This document shows positions 26,960-35,090 of a stretch of 64,000 bases of DNA, piece by piece. The notes under the pieces are model-generated. The model was given only the letters and a program-made list of their open reading frames with translations. It did no database searches and had not been told where the DNA came from. This stretch comes from CBDCVN01 sp965223585 (lineage in GTDB: Bacteria > Deinococcota > Deinococci > Deinococcales > Trueperaceae), in contig CBDCWW010000024.1 in the NCBI GenBank assembly GCA_965223585.1, forward strand, positions 682,001 to 746,000. The letters are read 5' to 3'. The position numbers and the translations under genes are program-made. Within the stretch, counting starts at the first letter, position 1; every line of letters starts with the position of its first letter.

Positions 26960-26965
26960 TATAAT
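26960..26965 (+). promoter_or_regulatory. candidate -10 element of the EAD1 gene
   Basis: TATAAT ends 9 bases before the ATG at 26975 (6 before the in-frame GTG at 26972). No Shine-Dalgarno is seen, suggesting a leaderless mRNA. No clear -35 box is visible. Confidence 0.45.
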
Positions 26966-27134
26966 TCCCTTGTGATGCAATTAACTGGTGAGCAATATGA
27001 GGAACTAACTAGAGCACTTATCAGTGCTTTCCCTACAGAAACAGATTTAGAAAGAATGCTGCGCTTTAAGTTTGATAAGAGCTTAGAGGCTATAGCTGGC
27101 AAAGGTACTTTAGAGGATATTTGCTTCAGGCTTA

Positions 27135-28016
27135 GAGGTTGTTTGAAAAATAGACCCCACTTATAGTTAAGTAGGGTTAATGAAACAAAAAAAGCAGTAT
27201 ACAACAGACTTAAAAGATCGAGAATGGGATATTCTAGAAGCTTATTTAGAGCAATTATTACCTAAAAATCGTAGAGGAAGACCCTTAGCATTTGACTTGC
27301 GTTTGTTGGTTGATGCAATACGTTATGTGCTTAGAAATGGTTGTACATGGAGAGATTTGCCAAGTGACTTTCCCAAATGGCAAACTGTGTACTACCACTT
27401 TGCCAAATGGCGTAAACTAGGAATATGGACTAAACTGAATAAATACTTGAGAGAGCAGCTCAGAAAAGAGTTAGATCGTAATGAAGAACCAAGTGCTGGT
27501 TGTGCTGATAGTCAGTCAGTTAAGGCAGGTAGCTTGTATGGTAATGGTTATGATGGTGGCAAGAAGGTTAATGGCTCAAAAAGGCACATACTAGTTGATA
27601 CTTTAGGACTTCTACTTATCATTCTAGTCACAAAGGCTAACGTGCCTGAACGAAAGGGTTTGTCACTTCTACTAGGCAATATTAGGCATCTGCTACCAAG
27701 ATTACACCACATTTGGCTTGATCAAGGTTATAGAGGTCTGGACTTTAGGAAACGTATGCTACTATGTTTTGGTGTTGTACTAGAGATTGTTTCTCCTCCA
27801 GCAGGTTCTAAAGGCTTTGTGCTTCAACATAGACGTTGGGTAGTAGAGAGAACCTTTGCATGGTTAGGTAACTATCGTCGGCTTAGCAAAGACTATGAAC
27901 ATTTAACCTCATCCAGTGAGGCTTTTATCTACATGGCTAGTTGTGACATTATGCTTAAGCGTTTGGCTAATACTAACACTCCTACTTGGAGGTCTATTTA
28001 ATTTTTAAACACCCTC
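27135..28016 (+). mobile_element. IS5-family insertion sequence (882 bp)
   Basis: The ends are imperfect inverted repeats, GAGGTTGTTTGAAAAATAGA at the left and GAGGGTGTTTAAAAATTAAA on the complement at the right. Flanking TA at 27133-27134 and 28017-28018 is the target duplication, as in the IS427-type group. The element carries one transposase gene and splits the EAD1 domain of the host gene. Confidence 0.88.
27180..28001 (+). CDS. IS5-family transposase
   Basis: The 273-aa DDE transposase has the N-terminal helix-turn-helix region (LVDAIRYVLRNGCTWRDLP), the first Asp in GCADSQSVKAG, the second in HIWLDQGYRG and the glutamate in RRWVVERTFAWLGNYRRLS. The catalytic triad is complete and the gene spans nearly the whole element, so it is probably functional. 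Confidence 0.92.
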   Translation: MKQKKQYTTDLKDREWDILEAYLEQLLPKNRRGRPLAFDLRLLVDAIRYVLRNGCTWRDLPSDFPKWQTVYYHFAKWRKLGIWTKLNKYLREQLRKELDRNEEPSAGCADSQSVKAGSLYGNGYDGGKKVNGSKRHILVDTLGLLLIILVTKANVPERKGLSLLLGNIRHLLPRLHHIWLDQGYRGLDFRKRMLLCFGVVLEIVSPPAGSKGFVLQHRRWVVERTFAWLGNYRRLSKDYEHLTSSSEAFIYMASCDIMLKRLANTNTPTWRSI

Positions 28017-28203
28017 TATAAAAAAAGCAGAAGCTGAGGGGTGGGCTTTAGAGCTAGTAGAAAAGGCAAGACAAGCTAATAGTGGTAATATTAAATTAAA
28101 AGCTTTTGCAGTAAAAATATTACCACACACCGACCAGAAAACTGATTTACTTCAACAAAATCTTTCGTTCCATAAAAAAGATTCCCCTGCACTTACTGCT
28201 GAA

Positions 28204-30018
28204 ATGTTACCTCCTGTAGGCGGTGCTATGTCTCCTGATTCCAAGTTTTACATAAAGCGTAAAGCTGACAGACTTGCTGAGAATATGCTTTTAGGAGCTA
28301 ATCAACCAATAGTTATTGAAGGACCTTTTCAAGTTGGTAAAAGCTCACTGCTAGTAAGAATGATAGAGCAGGCAAAGCAACAAGATAAGCAAGTTGCTAG
28401 CCTCAGTCTTCTTGATTTTGACCAAACTGAGTTGGAAAGTGCAGCGAAATTCTACCAAAGTTTTTTTCGAAAGATTAGCAGTAAATTATCTCTAGCTGAT
28501 AGAACCACAGACCAAGATCTTTGGGCTCCAGAGGATGGCAACAACGCTAATGGCAATGATTATATGGCCAAGTATATTTTAAGAGAAACTACACAACCTT
28601 TACTTATTGCTATAGATGAAGCAAATAGGTTATTTTCAGCTAATTTTGCTGCCGATTTTTTTAGTATGTTGCGTAGCTGGCATGAAAAAAGAAATGAAGA
28701 TGCTTGGGCAAGGCTAAACCTTATTTTAGTTATTGCTACTTCTACAGATCCCTTTATTAAAAATCATAGTGTTTCCCCTTTTAATGTGGCACAGCACATA
28801 TATCTGCAAGACTTTAACGTTGAACAATTAAGAGAGTTAAATAGCAAGTATAACAATCCCTTAGAAGAAAGCTCCTTAAGTAAGTTATGGGAATTACTTT
28901 CTGGACACCCCTATCTAACTGGACAAGCTTTTAACTGGTTGATTACCGAACAAGGTAATGTGGAGCAGCTTGATGAAAAGGCAATAAAGCTACATGGGCC
29001 TTTTGAAGCGCATTTGAATTCTTTTCAGCAATTACTAGAAAAACATCCTGAACTAAAAGATAGTCTCAAGCAACTTTTAGGCAACAATGAACAACTTGAG
29101 ATTAAGGATAATTATGCACTATATAGGGCAGGTTTTGTAAAGTATACTCGTAGGGGTTTTAAAATTCGTAATGAATTATATAGAAGGTTCCTGAAAGACT
29201 TTTTTTCACCTCTAGTAAAATCTAAGATGAAACGTATAGCTTTATTAATTCATGGGATAAGATCACAAGGTGATTGGCAAGAAAGGGTAGTAAACAAGCT
29301 TGAAGAAGGCAAGGTAGTAAAAGTTTTTCCAATTCGATACAGGTACTTTAATGCCTTTGAATTTTTATCGCCTATTTTGACCCGTTCAAGACCAATAAGT
29401 CGTGTAAAGAAACAGCTCAGAATAGTAAAAGAAAAGTATCCTAGCGGTGAAATATCTATAATTGCTCAGAGTTTTGGGGCATATATAGTAGGTCATTTAT
29501 TAAAAAAGAATAAAGACCTAAAGATTAGACATTTGATACTTTTTGGTTCAGTTTTGCCAAGGGAATATGAGTGGGAAGATGTCTCTGGGCAAGTTGGTGA
29601 GATTGTAAATGAATGTGGTAAACGTGATATTTGGCCAGTGCTTGCTAAAGCAACTAGTTGGGGTTATGGTGCCTCAGGCACTCATGGGTTTGGACATGTT
29701 TTAGTCAAAGACAGGTTTCACAATTCAGGCCATGGAGAATATATTGAAGAAGAAGGCTTTGTAGAGAATTATTGGAAACCATTTATTGAACAGGGTACGT
29801 TTGTTCCATCTGATTATGATAGGGCTAAGCGTAAAACCCCTTGGTATTTATCTACATTAGAAGGAATTCCAATTCAATGGATTGTCACAGGCTTATTTAT
29901 TGTTGCATTAATTATAGGGGGATATTTTCTATTCAAGCCTAAAGGTATAAGCCAAGAAAGTTTTTCTCCAGCAAATAATTTAGAACTTTCTTGCTTAGAA
30001 AGAAGCAAGGTTATTTAA
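28204..30018 (+). CDS. residual AAA_35-alpha/beta hydrolase-TM part of the split effector gene
   Basis: If translation restarts at the ATG at 28204, a 604-aa EAD-less protein results. It has an NTPase P-loop EGPFQVGKSS at residues 39-48, Walker B LLIAIDEANRLF near 136 and the AAA_35-typical SGHPYLTGQA. The hydrolase begins KRIALLIHGIRSQGDW at 343, with nucleophile elbow IIAQSFGAY (Ser423) and candidate acid and base Asp475 and His510. A single TM helix is at 555-577. This looks like a membrane-tethered lipase/esterase-like effector under NTPase control. The next gene begins 8 bases downstream. Confidence 0.72.
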   Translation: MLPPVGGAMSPDSKFYIKRKADRLAENMLLGANQPIVIEGPFQVGKSSLLVRMIEQAKQQDKQVASLSLLDFDQTELESAAKFYQSFFRKISSKLSLADRTTDQDLWAPEDGNNANGNDYMAKYILRETTQPLLIAIDEANRLFSANFAADFFSMLRSWHEKRNEDAWARLNLILVIATSTDPFIKNHSVSPFNVAQHIYLQDFNVEQLRELNSKYNNPLEESSLSKLWELLSGHPYLTGQAFNWLITEQGNVEQLDEKAIKLHGPFEAHLNSFQQLLEKHPELKDSLKQLLGNNEQLEIKDNYALYRAGFVKYTRRGFKIRNELYRRFLKDFFSPLVKSKMKRIALLIHGIRSQGDWQERVVNKLEEGKVVKVFPIRYRYFNAFEFLSPILTRSRPISRVKKQLRIVKEKYPSGEISIIAQSFGAYIVGHLLKKNKDLKIRHLILFGSVLPREYEWEDVSGQVGEIVNECGKRDIWPVLAKATSWGYGASGTHGFGHVLVKDRFHNSGHGEYIEEEGFVENYWKPFIEQGTFVPSDYDRAKRKTPWYLSTLEGIPIQWIVTGLFIVALIIGGYFLFKPKGISQESFSPANNLELSCLERSKVI

Positions 30019-30025
30019 AATTACA

Positions 30026-33000
30026 GTGCCAGATAGTAAAGATATATATACAACTGGTGGAACGATTAACAGTCCTGAAAAGGCTTATGTAATTCGTAAG
30101 GCAGATAATGAGTTACTTAAAATCTGTTTAGAAGGTGATTTTGCTTATGTGCTCACCTCTCGGCAGATGGGAAAGTCAAGTTTGAAGGTACGCACTGGCG
30201 CACGCTTAATAAAAGAGCATCATATCAATGTTGCAATGTTTGACATGTCTATTATAGGAGTAGAGCAAGTAACTTTCGAGCAGTGGTACTTTGGTTTGTT
30301 AAGTACTATAGGGCAAGCTTTAGGTTTAGAAAAGGCAGAAATAAGAGCTTATTGGCAAGATAATTTAGACATTTCTCCTCAGCACCGTATGAGTCAGTTT
30401 CTTGAGGAAGTTTTACTTCCTTTTATTAAAGGTCAAATAATTATTTTTATTGATGAGATTGACACTATTCGTAGTCTAAGTTTTTCTACTGATGATTTCT
30501 TTGCAGCTATAAGGGCGCTGTATAACAACCGTGCAGAAAACCCAGAGCTAAAAAGGCTTTCTTTTGTGCTTATTGGTAGCATTATGCCCAATGACTTAAT
30601 AAGTGACCCTGTGCGCACACCTTTTAATATAGGTATAGCAGTAGAGCTAAATGATTTTAGTCCTGAAGAAGCCAAACCTTTAAAAGAAGGTTTCCCTCCT
30701 GAACTTGCAGATGAGCTTTTAGAAAGGGTTTTATACTGGACGGATGGGCATCCTTACTTAACACAGAGACTTTGTGCAGAGGTAGCAAGAGAGACTACTG
30801 CTGGCTATTCAGGTGTAGGTAAAGAATTTGTAGATTCTTTGGTCAAAAAGTTGTTTTTCGATGAAACAGCTACTACGGACAGTAATTTAGATTTTGTGAA
30901 AAATATGCTTACGCAGCGCTTGCCAGAAGGGATTGAGGTAGAAGTACTGCTGGGGGTTTACCTAGACATTTTAAAAGGCAAGTTAATAAAAGATGATCCC
31001 CAGTCGCTAGTACACAATCACTTAAAGTTATCTGGTGTGGTTAAGTTAAAGAGTGTATACAAAGGAAATTCAGAAGTTTTGAAAACCTCTGAGGTTTGGG
31101 CAATACAAAATTCTTCTGACAGCTTATACCTAAAGGTACGCAACCGCATATATGAAAAGGTTTTTGGTAAAGCTTGGATAAAAGAAAATATGCCTTCTAA
31201 AGATAGGACATGGCTGAGACATTTTGCCGAAATGGCAGAAAGGTATAAACAGGGCTTTGGAGGGCTTTTAAGTGATGGGCGCTTAGATATGGCCTTAGAG
31301 TTGCTACCCAAATATAAAACGGGGCTTGAGAAGAGTGTTGTAGAATTTATTGAAGAAAGCCAACATGAACAACAAAAGCAAGAAGCTAAAGAAAAACAGT
31401 ATATCGAAGACATAGAAAAAGCTCGTATAAAAGCAGAAGAAAATGCTGAATTAGCCCTAGTACGCCAGCTAGGGGCGCAAGCAGTGTTAGCAGCCGTTTC
31501 TCCAAGCCCTTTTAATGGTTCTGCTAGTCAAGCTTGTTTGTATGCTAAAAGTGCTTATAAAATACGAAAAAATTTAGAAAACCTTAGTAATATTTTACGT
31601 ACTTTGCAAAATACCCCTCCTGAACTACAAGCTACTTTGTTTGAGCATTTAGAAAGTGTTACTTGTGTAGCCTTTAGTCCCAATGGAAACACCTTAGCCT
31701 CTGGCAGTGATGACCAGAGCATAATATTGTGGGATGTAAAAAAACGCCAGCCTTTGGGCGAACCACTTACTGGGCATAAAGATGGGGTGAGAAATGTAAC
31801 CTTTAGTCCAGATGGTAATATCTTAGCATCAGGCAGTTTAGACCAAAGCATAATATTGTGGGATGTAAAAAAACGTCAGCCATTAGGCGAACCTCTTACT
31901 AAACATAAAAACTGGGTGTGGAGTCTAGCCTTTAGTCCAGATGGCAACACCTTAGCCTCGGGCAGTGAAGACCAGAGCATAATATTGTGGGATGTAAAAA
32001 AAGGCCAGTCATTGGGTAAACCACTTACTGGGCACAAAAATCAAGTGTTGAGTGTAGCTTTTAGTCCTGATGGCAACACATTAGCCTCAGGCAGTTCTGA
32101 TCAAAACATAGTATTGTGGGATGTAAAAAAACGCCAGCCTTTGGGTAAACCCCTTACTGGACATAAAGATGGAGTGTGGAGTGTGGATTTTAGTCCAGAT
32201 GGCAATACTTTAGCATCAGGTAGTTCTGACCAGAACATAATATTGTGGGATATAAAAAAAGGTCAGCCTCTGAGTAAGCCTTTTACTGGACATAAAGATA
32301 GGGTAAGGAGTGTAGCCTTTAGTCCAGATGGTAACATCTTAGCCTCAGGCAGCGAAGACCAGAGCATAATATTGTGGGATGTAAAAAAACGCCGACAATT
32401 GGGTGAAACTCTTTCTGGACATAAAAACTGGGTATCAGACATAGCCTTTAGTCCAGATGGCAGCACTTTAGCCTCAGTCAGTTACGATCAGAGTATAATA
32501 TTGTGGAATACAAAGAAACGCCAGCTATTAGGTGAACTTCTTACAGGACATCATAGCAGAGTGTGTAATTTAGCTTTTAGTCCAGATGGCAACACCCTAG
32601 CATCGAGCAGCGAAGACCAGAGCATAATATTGTGGAATATAAAAAAATGCCAGCCGTTGGGTGAACCGTTTATTAGACATAAAAGCGCAGTGTGGAGTGT
32701 GGCCTTTAGTCCCGATGGTAATACCTTAGCATCTGGCAGTAATGATAATAGCATAATATTGTGGGACGTAAAAAAACGCCAGCCTTTGGGTGAGCTGCCT
32801 ACTGGGTATAAGAGCTGGGTGTGGAGTGTAGCTTTTAGTCCCGATGGTAATACCTTAGCCTCAGGCAGTCTCGATCAAAGTATAACATTATGGGATGTAA
32901 AAAAACGCCAGCCATTGGGTGAACCTCTTACTGGACATAAGCACTTGGTGTGGAGTGTAGCTTTTAGTCCAGATGGGAATATCTTAGCCTCAGGCAGTTT

Positions 33001-33544
33001 TGATCAAAGCATAATATTGTGGGATATAAAGAAACGCCAGCCATTGGGCAAGCCTATTACTGGACACAAAGGTGCGGTGAGGAATGTAACCTTTAGTCCA
33101 GATGGCAATATCTTAGCCTCAGGCAGTTTCGATCAAAGTATAATATTGTGGGACGTGAAAACTCACCAGCCATTGGGTGAACCTCTTACTGGACATAAAA
33201 GCGCAGTGTGGAGTGTGGCCTTTAGTCCCGATGGCAATACCTTAGCCTCAGGCAGTTCTGATCAGAGCATAATATTGTGGGACGTGAAAACTCACCAGCC
33301 ATTGGGCGAACCGCTTACTGGGCACAAAAATCAAGTGTTGAGTGTAGCTTTTAGTCCTGATGGCAACACCTTAGCCTCGGGTGGTGAAGACCAGAACATA
33401 ATATTGTGGGATGTAAACAAGGAATCTTGGTTAAAGCGAGCTTGCCAGATTGCTGGGCGCAACTTTACTAAAGCCGAGTGGCAAAAGTATTTAGGTGACA
33501 GGCCCTACGAAAAAACCTGTCCCCAGTATCCAGAAGGTAGTTAG
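30026..33544 (+). CDS. AAA_35 NTPase with 14 WD40 repeats
   Basis: The start is GTG at 30026, 8 bases after the preceding gene. The 1172-aa protein has an AAA_35 (AAA-like) NTPase domain at about residues 10-330: P-loop TSRQMGKSSL near 47-56, Walker B IIFIDEID near 140, and DGHPYLTQRLC. A helical charged linker (about 390-520) follows, then 14 WD40 repeats of 43 residues (about 540-1135) with the consensus FSPDGNTLASGS-DQSIILWD, enough for two seven-bladed propellers. A Cys-containing tail ends the protein. It is a likely sensor-switch partner of the hydrolase gene. Predicted cytosolic. Confidence 0.85.
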   Translation: MPDSKDIYTTGGTINSPEKAYVIRKADNELLKICLEGDFAYVLTSRQMGKSSLKVRTGARLIKEHHINVAMFDMSIIGVEQVTFEQWYFGLLSTIGQALGLEKAEIRAYWQDNLDISPQHRMSQFLEEVLLPFIKGQIIIFIDEIDTIRSLSFSTDDFFAAIRALYNNRAENPELKRLSFVLIGSIMPNDLISDPVRTPFNIGIAVELNDFSPEEAKPLKEGFPPELADELLERVLYWTDGHPYLTQRLCAEVARETTAGYSGVGKEFVDSLVKKLFFDETATTDSNLDFVKNMLTQRLPEGIEVEVLLGVYLDILKGKLIKDDPQSLVHNHLKLSGVVKLKSVYKGNSEVLKTSEVWAIQNSSDSLYLKVRNRIYEKVFGKAWIKENMPSKDRTWLRHFAEMAERYKQGFGGLLSDGRLDMALELLPKYKTGLEKSVVEFIEESQHEQQKQEAKEKQYIEDIEKARIKAEENAELALVRQLGAQAVLAAVSPSPFNGSASQACLYAKSAYKIRKNLENLSNILRTLQNTPPELQATLFEHLESVTCVAFSPNGNTLASGSDDQSIILWDVKKRQPLGEPLTGHKDGVRNVTFSPDGNILASGSLDQSIILWDVKKRQPLGEPLTKHKNWVWSLAFSPDGNTLASGSEDQSIILWDVKKGQSLGKPLTGHKNQVLSVAFSPDGNTLASGSSDQNIVLWDVKKRQPLGKPLTGHKDGVWSVDFSPDGNTLASGSSDQNIILWDIKKGQPLSKPFTGHKDRVRSVAFSPDGNILASGSEDQSIILWDVKKRRQLGETLSGHKNWVSDIAFSPDGSTLASVSYDQSIILWNTKKRQLLGELLTGHHSRVCNLAFSPDGNTLASSSEDQSIILWNIKKCQPLGEPFIRHKSAVWSVAFSPDGNTLASGSNDNSIILWDVKKRQPLGELPTGYKSWVWSVAFSPDGNTLASGSLDQSITLWDVKKRQPLGEPLTGHKHLVWSVAFSPDGNILASGSFDQSIILWDIKKRQPLGKPITGHKGAVRNVTFSPDGNILASGSFDQSIILWDVKTHQPLGEPLTGHKSAVWSVAFSPDGNTLASGSSDQSIILWDVKTHQPLGEPLTGHKNQVLSVAFSPDGNTLASGGEDQNIILWDVNKESWLKRACQIAGRNFTKAEWQKYLGDRPYEKTCPQYPEGS
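31650..33420 (+). repeat. tandem 129-bp repeat array encoding WD40 blades
   Basis: Fourteen consecutive units of 129 bp share long nearly identical stretches such as TTTAGTCCAGATGGCAA and AGCATAATATTGTGGGA. The nucleotide identity between units is far higher than needed for the fold, which indicates recent unit duplication or gene conversion. Variable codons cluster just after GHK and just before FSPDG, the surface loops of the propeller. Confidence 0.85.
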
Positions 33545-33631
33545 TTGTCTGAACTGTAATTTTTGTGTTTTGCCTGATTAACTATTGATTTAATAGTAGC
33601 TTAAAACAATTAGAAAAGACACCAACCCCTG

Positions 33632-33665
33632 TTGTAGAGACGCAAGATTCCGTATCTCTACACAC
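33632..33665. repeat. hairpin intergenic repeat (GTAGAGACGCAA type)
   Basis: GTAGAGACGCAAGATTCCGT followed by ATCTCTAC is an imperfect inverted repeat of the widely dispersed GTAGAGACG...CGTCTCTAC type. It lies about 90 bases after the WD40 gene and could act as a weak bidirectional hairpin. Confidence 0.45.
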
Positions 33666-33740
33666 ACAAGCGCACCCTTACATACCTTTAAGCATAGCGT
33701 CCACACAAGCGATAAAAACACTTGTCATGATAACCGTGTT

Positions 33741-33782
33741 GTAGGGCTCAAGATTTTGAGCCCCTACGATTGTTGCCTATAA
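33741..33782 (-). repeat. hairpin repeat, right of the EAD1/WD40 locus, inverted copy
   Basis: On the minus strand AGGCAACAATCGTAGGGGCT followed by CAAAATCTTGAGCCC matches the repeat at 26846-26886 over about 38 bases with few differences. The two copies thus face each other around the conflict locus. The rest of the 320-base intergenic stretch holds only the GTAGAGACG hairpin. Confidence 0.6.
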
Positions 33783-33864
33783 GAGTCTGTTTTTATCAAA
33801 GCTTATTTTATAAGCTACAAACACACAAATACCATTTTCTAGCTTCAAGGTTTATTATGGAAAT

Positions 33865-34092
33865 ATGGCAGGTCGCCAAATGCATCCAAACAGCCTTAAA
33901 AACCTTATCCCCGGTATGAAACAAGGAGCAGAAGTGGGTCGCAAGCCCTTGAAAGAAGGTCAAAAGACTAAAGCAATTGTTATTAGGATACCTGAAGATA
34001 TAAAGCTTGTACTTGAAAAGGAAGCGGAAGAAGAAGGAGTAAAACTATCAGAGTACCTACGTCTAATCATTCATAATCGAAATAAGCGTTGA
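33865..34092 (+). CDS. small ribbon-helix-helix-like DNA-binding protein
   Basis: The 75-aa basic product ends with KTKAIVIRIPEDIKLVLEKE followed by AEEEGVKLSEYLRLII, a beta strand and two helices as in CopG/Arc-type proteins. The N-terminus (MAGRQMHPNSLKNLIPGMK) is Lys/Arg-rich. It probably acts as a small transcriptional regulator or antitoxin; no toxin is adjacent. Confidence 0.6.
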   Translation: MAGRQMHPNSLKNLIPGMKQGAEVGRKPLKEGQKTKAIVIRIPEDIKLVLEKEAEEEGVKLSEYLRLIIHNRNKR

Positions 34093-34127
34093 CGCAAAAT
34101 TAGAACTATGCTAACTTAGTAATTGGA

Positions 34128-34173
34128 CAGCTAGGGCGTTTCTATGTCGTCAAACCAGTAACGCCCAAAGCTG
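34128..34173. other. intergenic hairpin
   Basis: CAGCT-AGGGCGTT pairs with AACGCCC-AA-AGCTG around an 18-base loop. No U-run follows, so it is more likely a regulatory or recombination structure than a terminator. Confidence 0.35.
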
Positions 34174-34297
34174 TACCTCAAAATCCAAACGAGGTGAGAT
34201 AAGTGTACTTGCCCTACATCATAATTGGCAACTTTTTTGCCTACTTATTAAAGATAGAACTATTGCTTCTTTCTTCTTTGCTCAAGAGGAGAAAGTT

Positions 34298-34993
34298 ATG
34301 GAATTAGCCCATGACCAATTTAAAAAGCTTTTGCCCATAACTTCGCATCAAGCAGATGGTGAGCCCCTTGTTAACACTCGTGATTTATGGAGATGCTTGA
34401 AAATAAAAACTAAATTTGCTGACTGGGTTACAATCCGCCTCAATGAACTAGATGCTGTAGAAGGTAAAGACTTTTTCCGAATTTCTGGAAAAAGTCGGGG
34501 AGGTCGTCCTAGTAAAGAATATTATGTTCGCTTAACTATTGCTAAAGAAATGGCCATGCTCGAGCGAAACCAAATAGGCCGCCAAATCAGACGCTACTTC
34601 ATAGCAGTTGAAGAACAGTGGCGAGCACAACAAATCACCCGTAAACCCCTAACCATTATCGAAGCCCTAAAACAAACCGCCCAAGTACTAGACGAACAAT
34701 ACCAGCGCCTAGTACTACTAGAAAGTGAACAAGAAAAACTAAAAAACTACTTTAGAAACACACCTTTACGCTCTGACAGTGTTAAACGTGCCAAGGTGCA
34801 AGAACTTATCCGCAAATATGCTATTCAATTAGGTGGCAAACCCGTACATTACCAAAAAGCCTACAGACGCTATAAAACACACTTTAGCGTTAATGCTTTT
34901 GATAATGTGCCCTTAAAACTTTATCAAGAAGCTTTGGATTTGCTCGAGCAATGGATAGAGGAGTTGCTCGAGGAAGAAAATACATTACACTAA
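34298..34993 (+). CDS. phage-type antirepressor (AntA/AntB domain with C-terminal ORF6C-like region)
   Basis: The 231-aa protein has an N-terminal AntA/AntB antirepressor domain (residues 15-110; VNTRDLWRCLKIKTKFADW, then SKEYYVRLTIAKEMAMLER and QIGRQIRRYFIAVEEQW). A helical C-terminal half resembles ORF6C of phage antirepressors. Such proteins counter phage or mobile-element repressors. No other phage structural genes are nearby, so this is an isolated accessory gene. A short degenerate copy of its 3' region lies at 35600. Confidence 0.75.
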   Translation: MELAHDQFKKLLPITSHQADGEPLVNTRDLWRCLKIKTKFADWVTIRLNELDAVEGKDFFRISGKSRGGRPSKEYYVRLTIAKEMAMLERNQIGRQIRRYFIAVEEQWRAQQITRKPLTIIEALKQTAQVLDEQYQRLVLLESEQEKLKNYFRNTPLRSDSVKRAKVQELIRKYAIQLGGKPVHYQKAYRRYKTHFSVNAFDNVPLKLYQEALDLLEQWIEELLEEENTLH

Positions 34994-35078
34994 CTCACAT
35001 TTTACCTGTCCTCAATTACTTGCCACAGTGGAAGTAAAATTAAATTAGAGAAACCACCACATTTTCTTGCTCAAAGGA

Positions 35079-35084
35079 TATAAT
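35079..35084 (+). promoter_or_regulatory. candidate -10 element
   Basis: TATAAT ends 6 bases before the ATG at 35091 and no Shine-Dalgarno intervenes, as expected for a leaderless transcript. Confidence 0.45.
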
Positions 35085-35090
35085 CAGTTT

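Larger units (their letters stand above)
26975..30018 (+). pseudogene. EAD1-AAA_35-alpha/beta hydrolase-TM gene, split by an IS5-family element
   Basis: The 5' piece (26975-27134) encodes LTGEQYEELTRALISAFPTE and the first half of an effector-associated domain 1. The 3' piece (28019-30018) continues with KKAEAEGWALELVEKARQAN. Removing 27135-28018 (IS plus one TA) joins them as ...FRL-IKKAEAEGW in frame, giving 719 aa. Domains of the restored protein: EAD1 (1-90), AAA_35-like NTPase (140-420), alpha/beta hydrolase (455-650), and a TM helix near 670-690. As it stands, the gene is disrupted inside EAD1. Confidence 0.8.

Noticed and set aside
28204..28206. ATG at 28204 as the true native start of the hydrolase gene
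   Set aside because: The frame is open upstream to the IS boundary and continues the EAD1 domain when the IS is removed, so this ATG is internal to the original gene. It is kept only as a possible restart.
31555..32754. Minus-strand open frames opposite the WD40 array
   Set aside because: They repeat with the 129-bp period and are antisense shadows of the WD40 repeats, with no start signals or recognisable domains.
31650..33420. CRISPR array
   Set aside because: The regular repeats are 129 bp, in frame and coding for WD40 blades; there are no short repeats with unique spacers.
33632..33782. IS terminal repeats flanking the conflict locus as a transposon
   Set aside because: The hairpins resemble dispersed intergenic repeats and no transposase or target duplication accompanies them, so only the inverted arrangement is reported.
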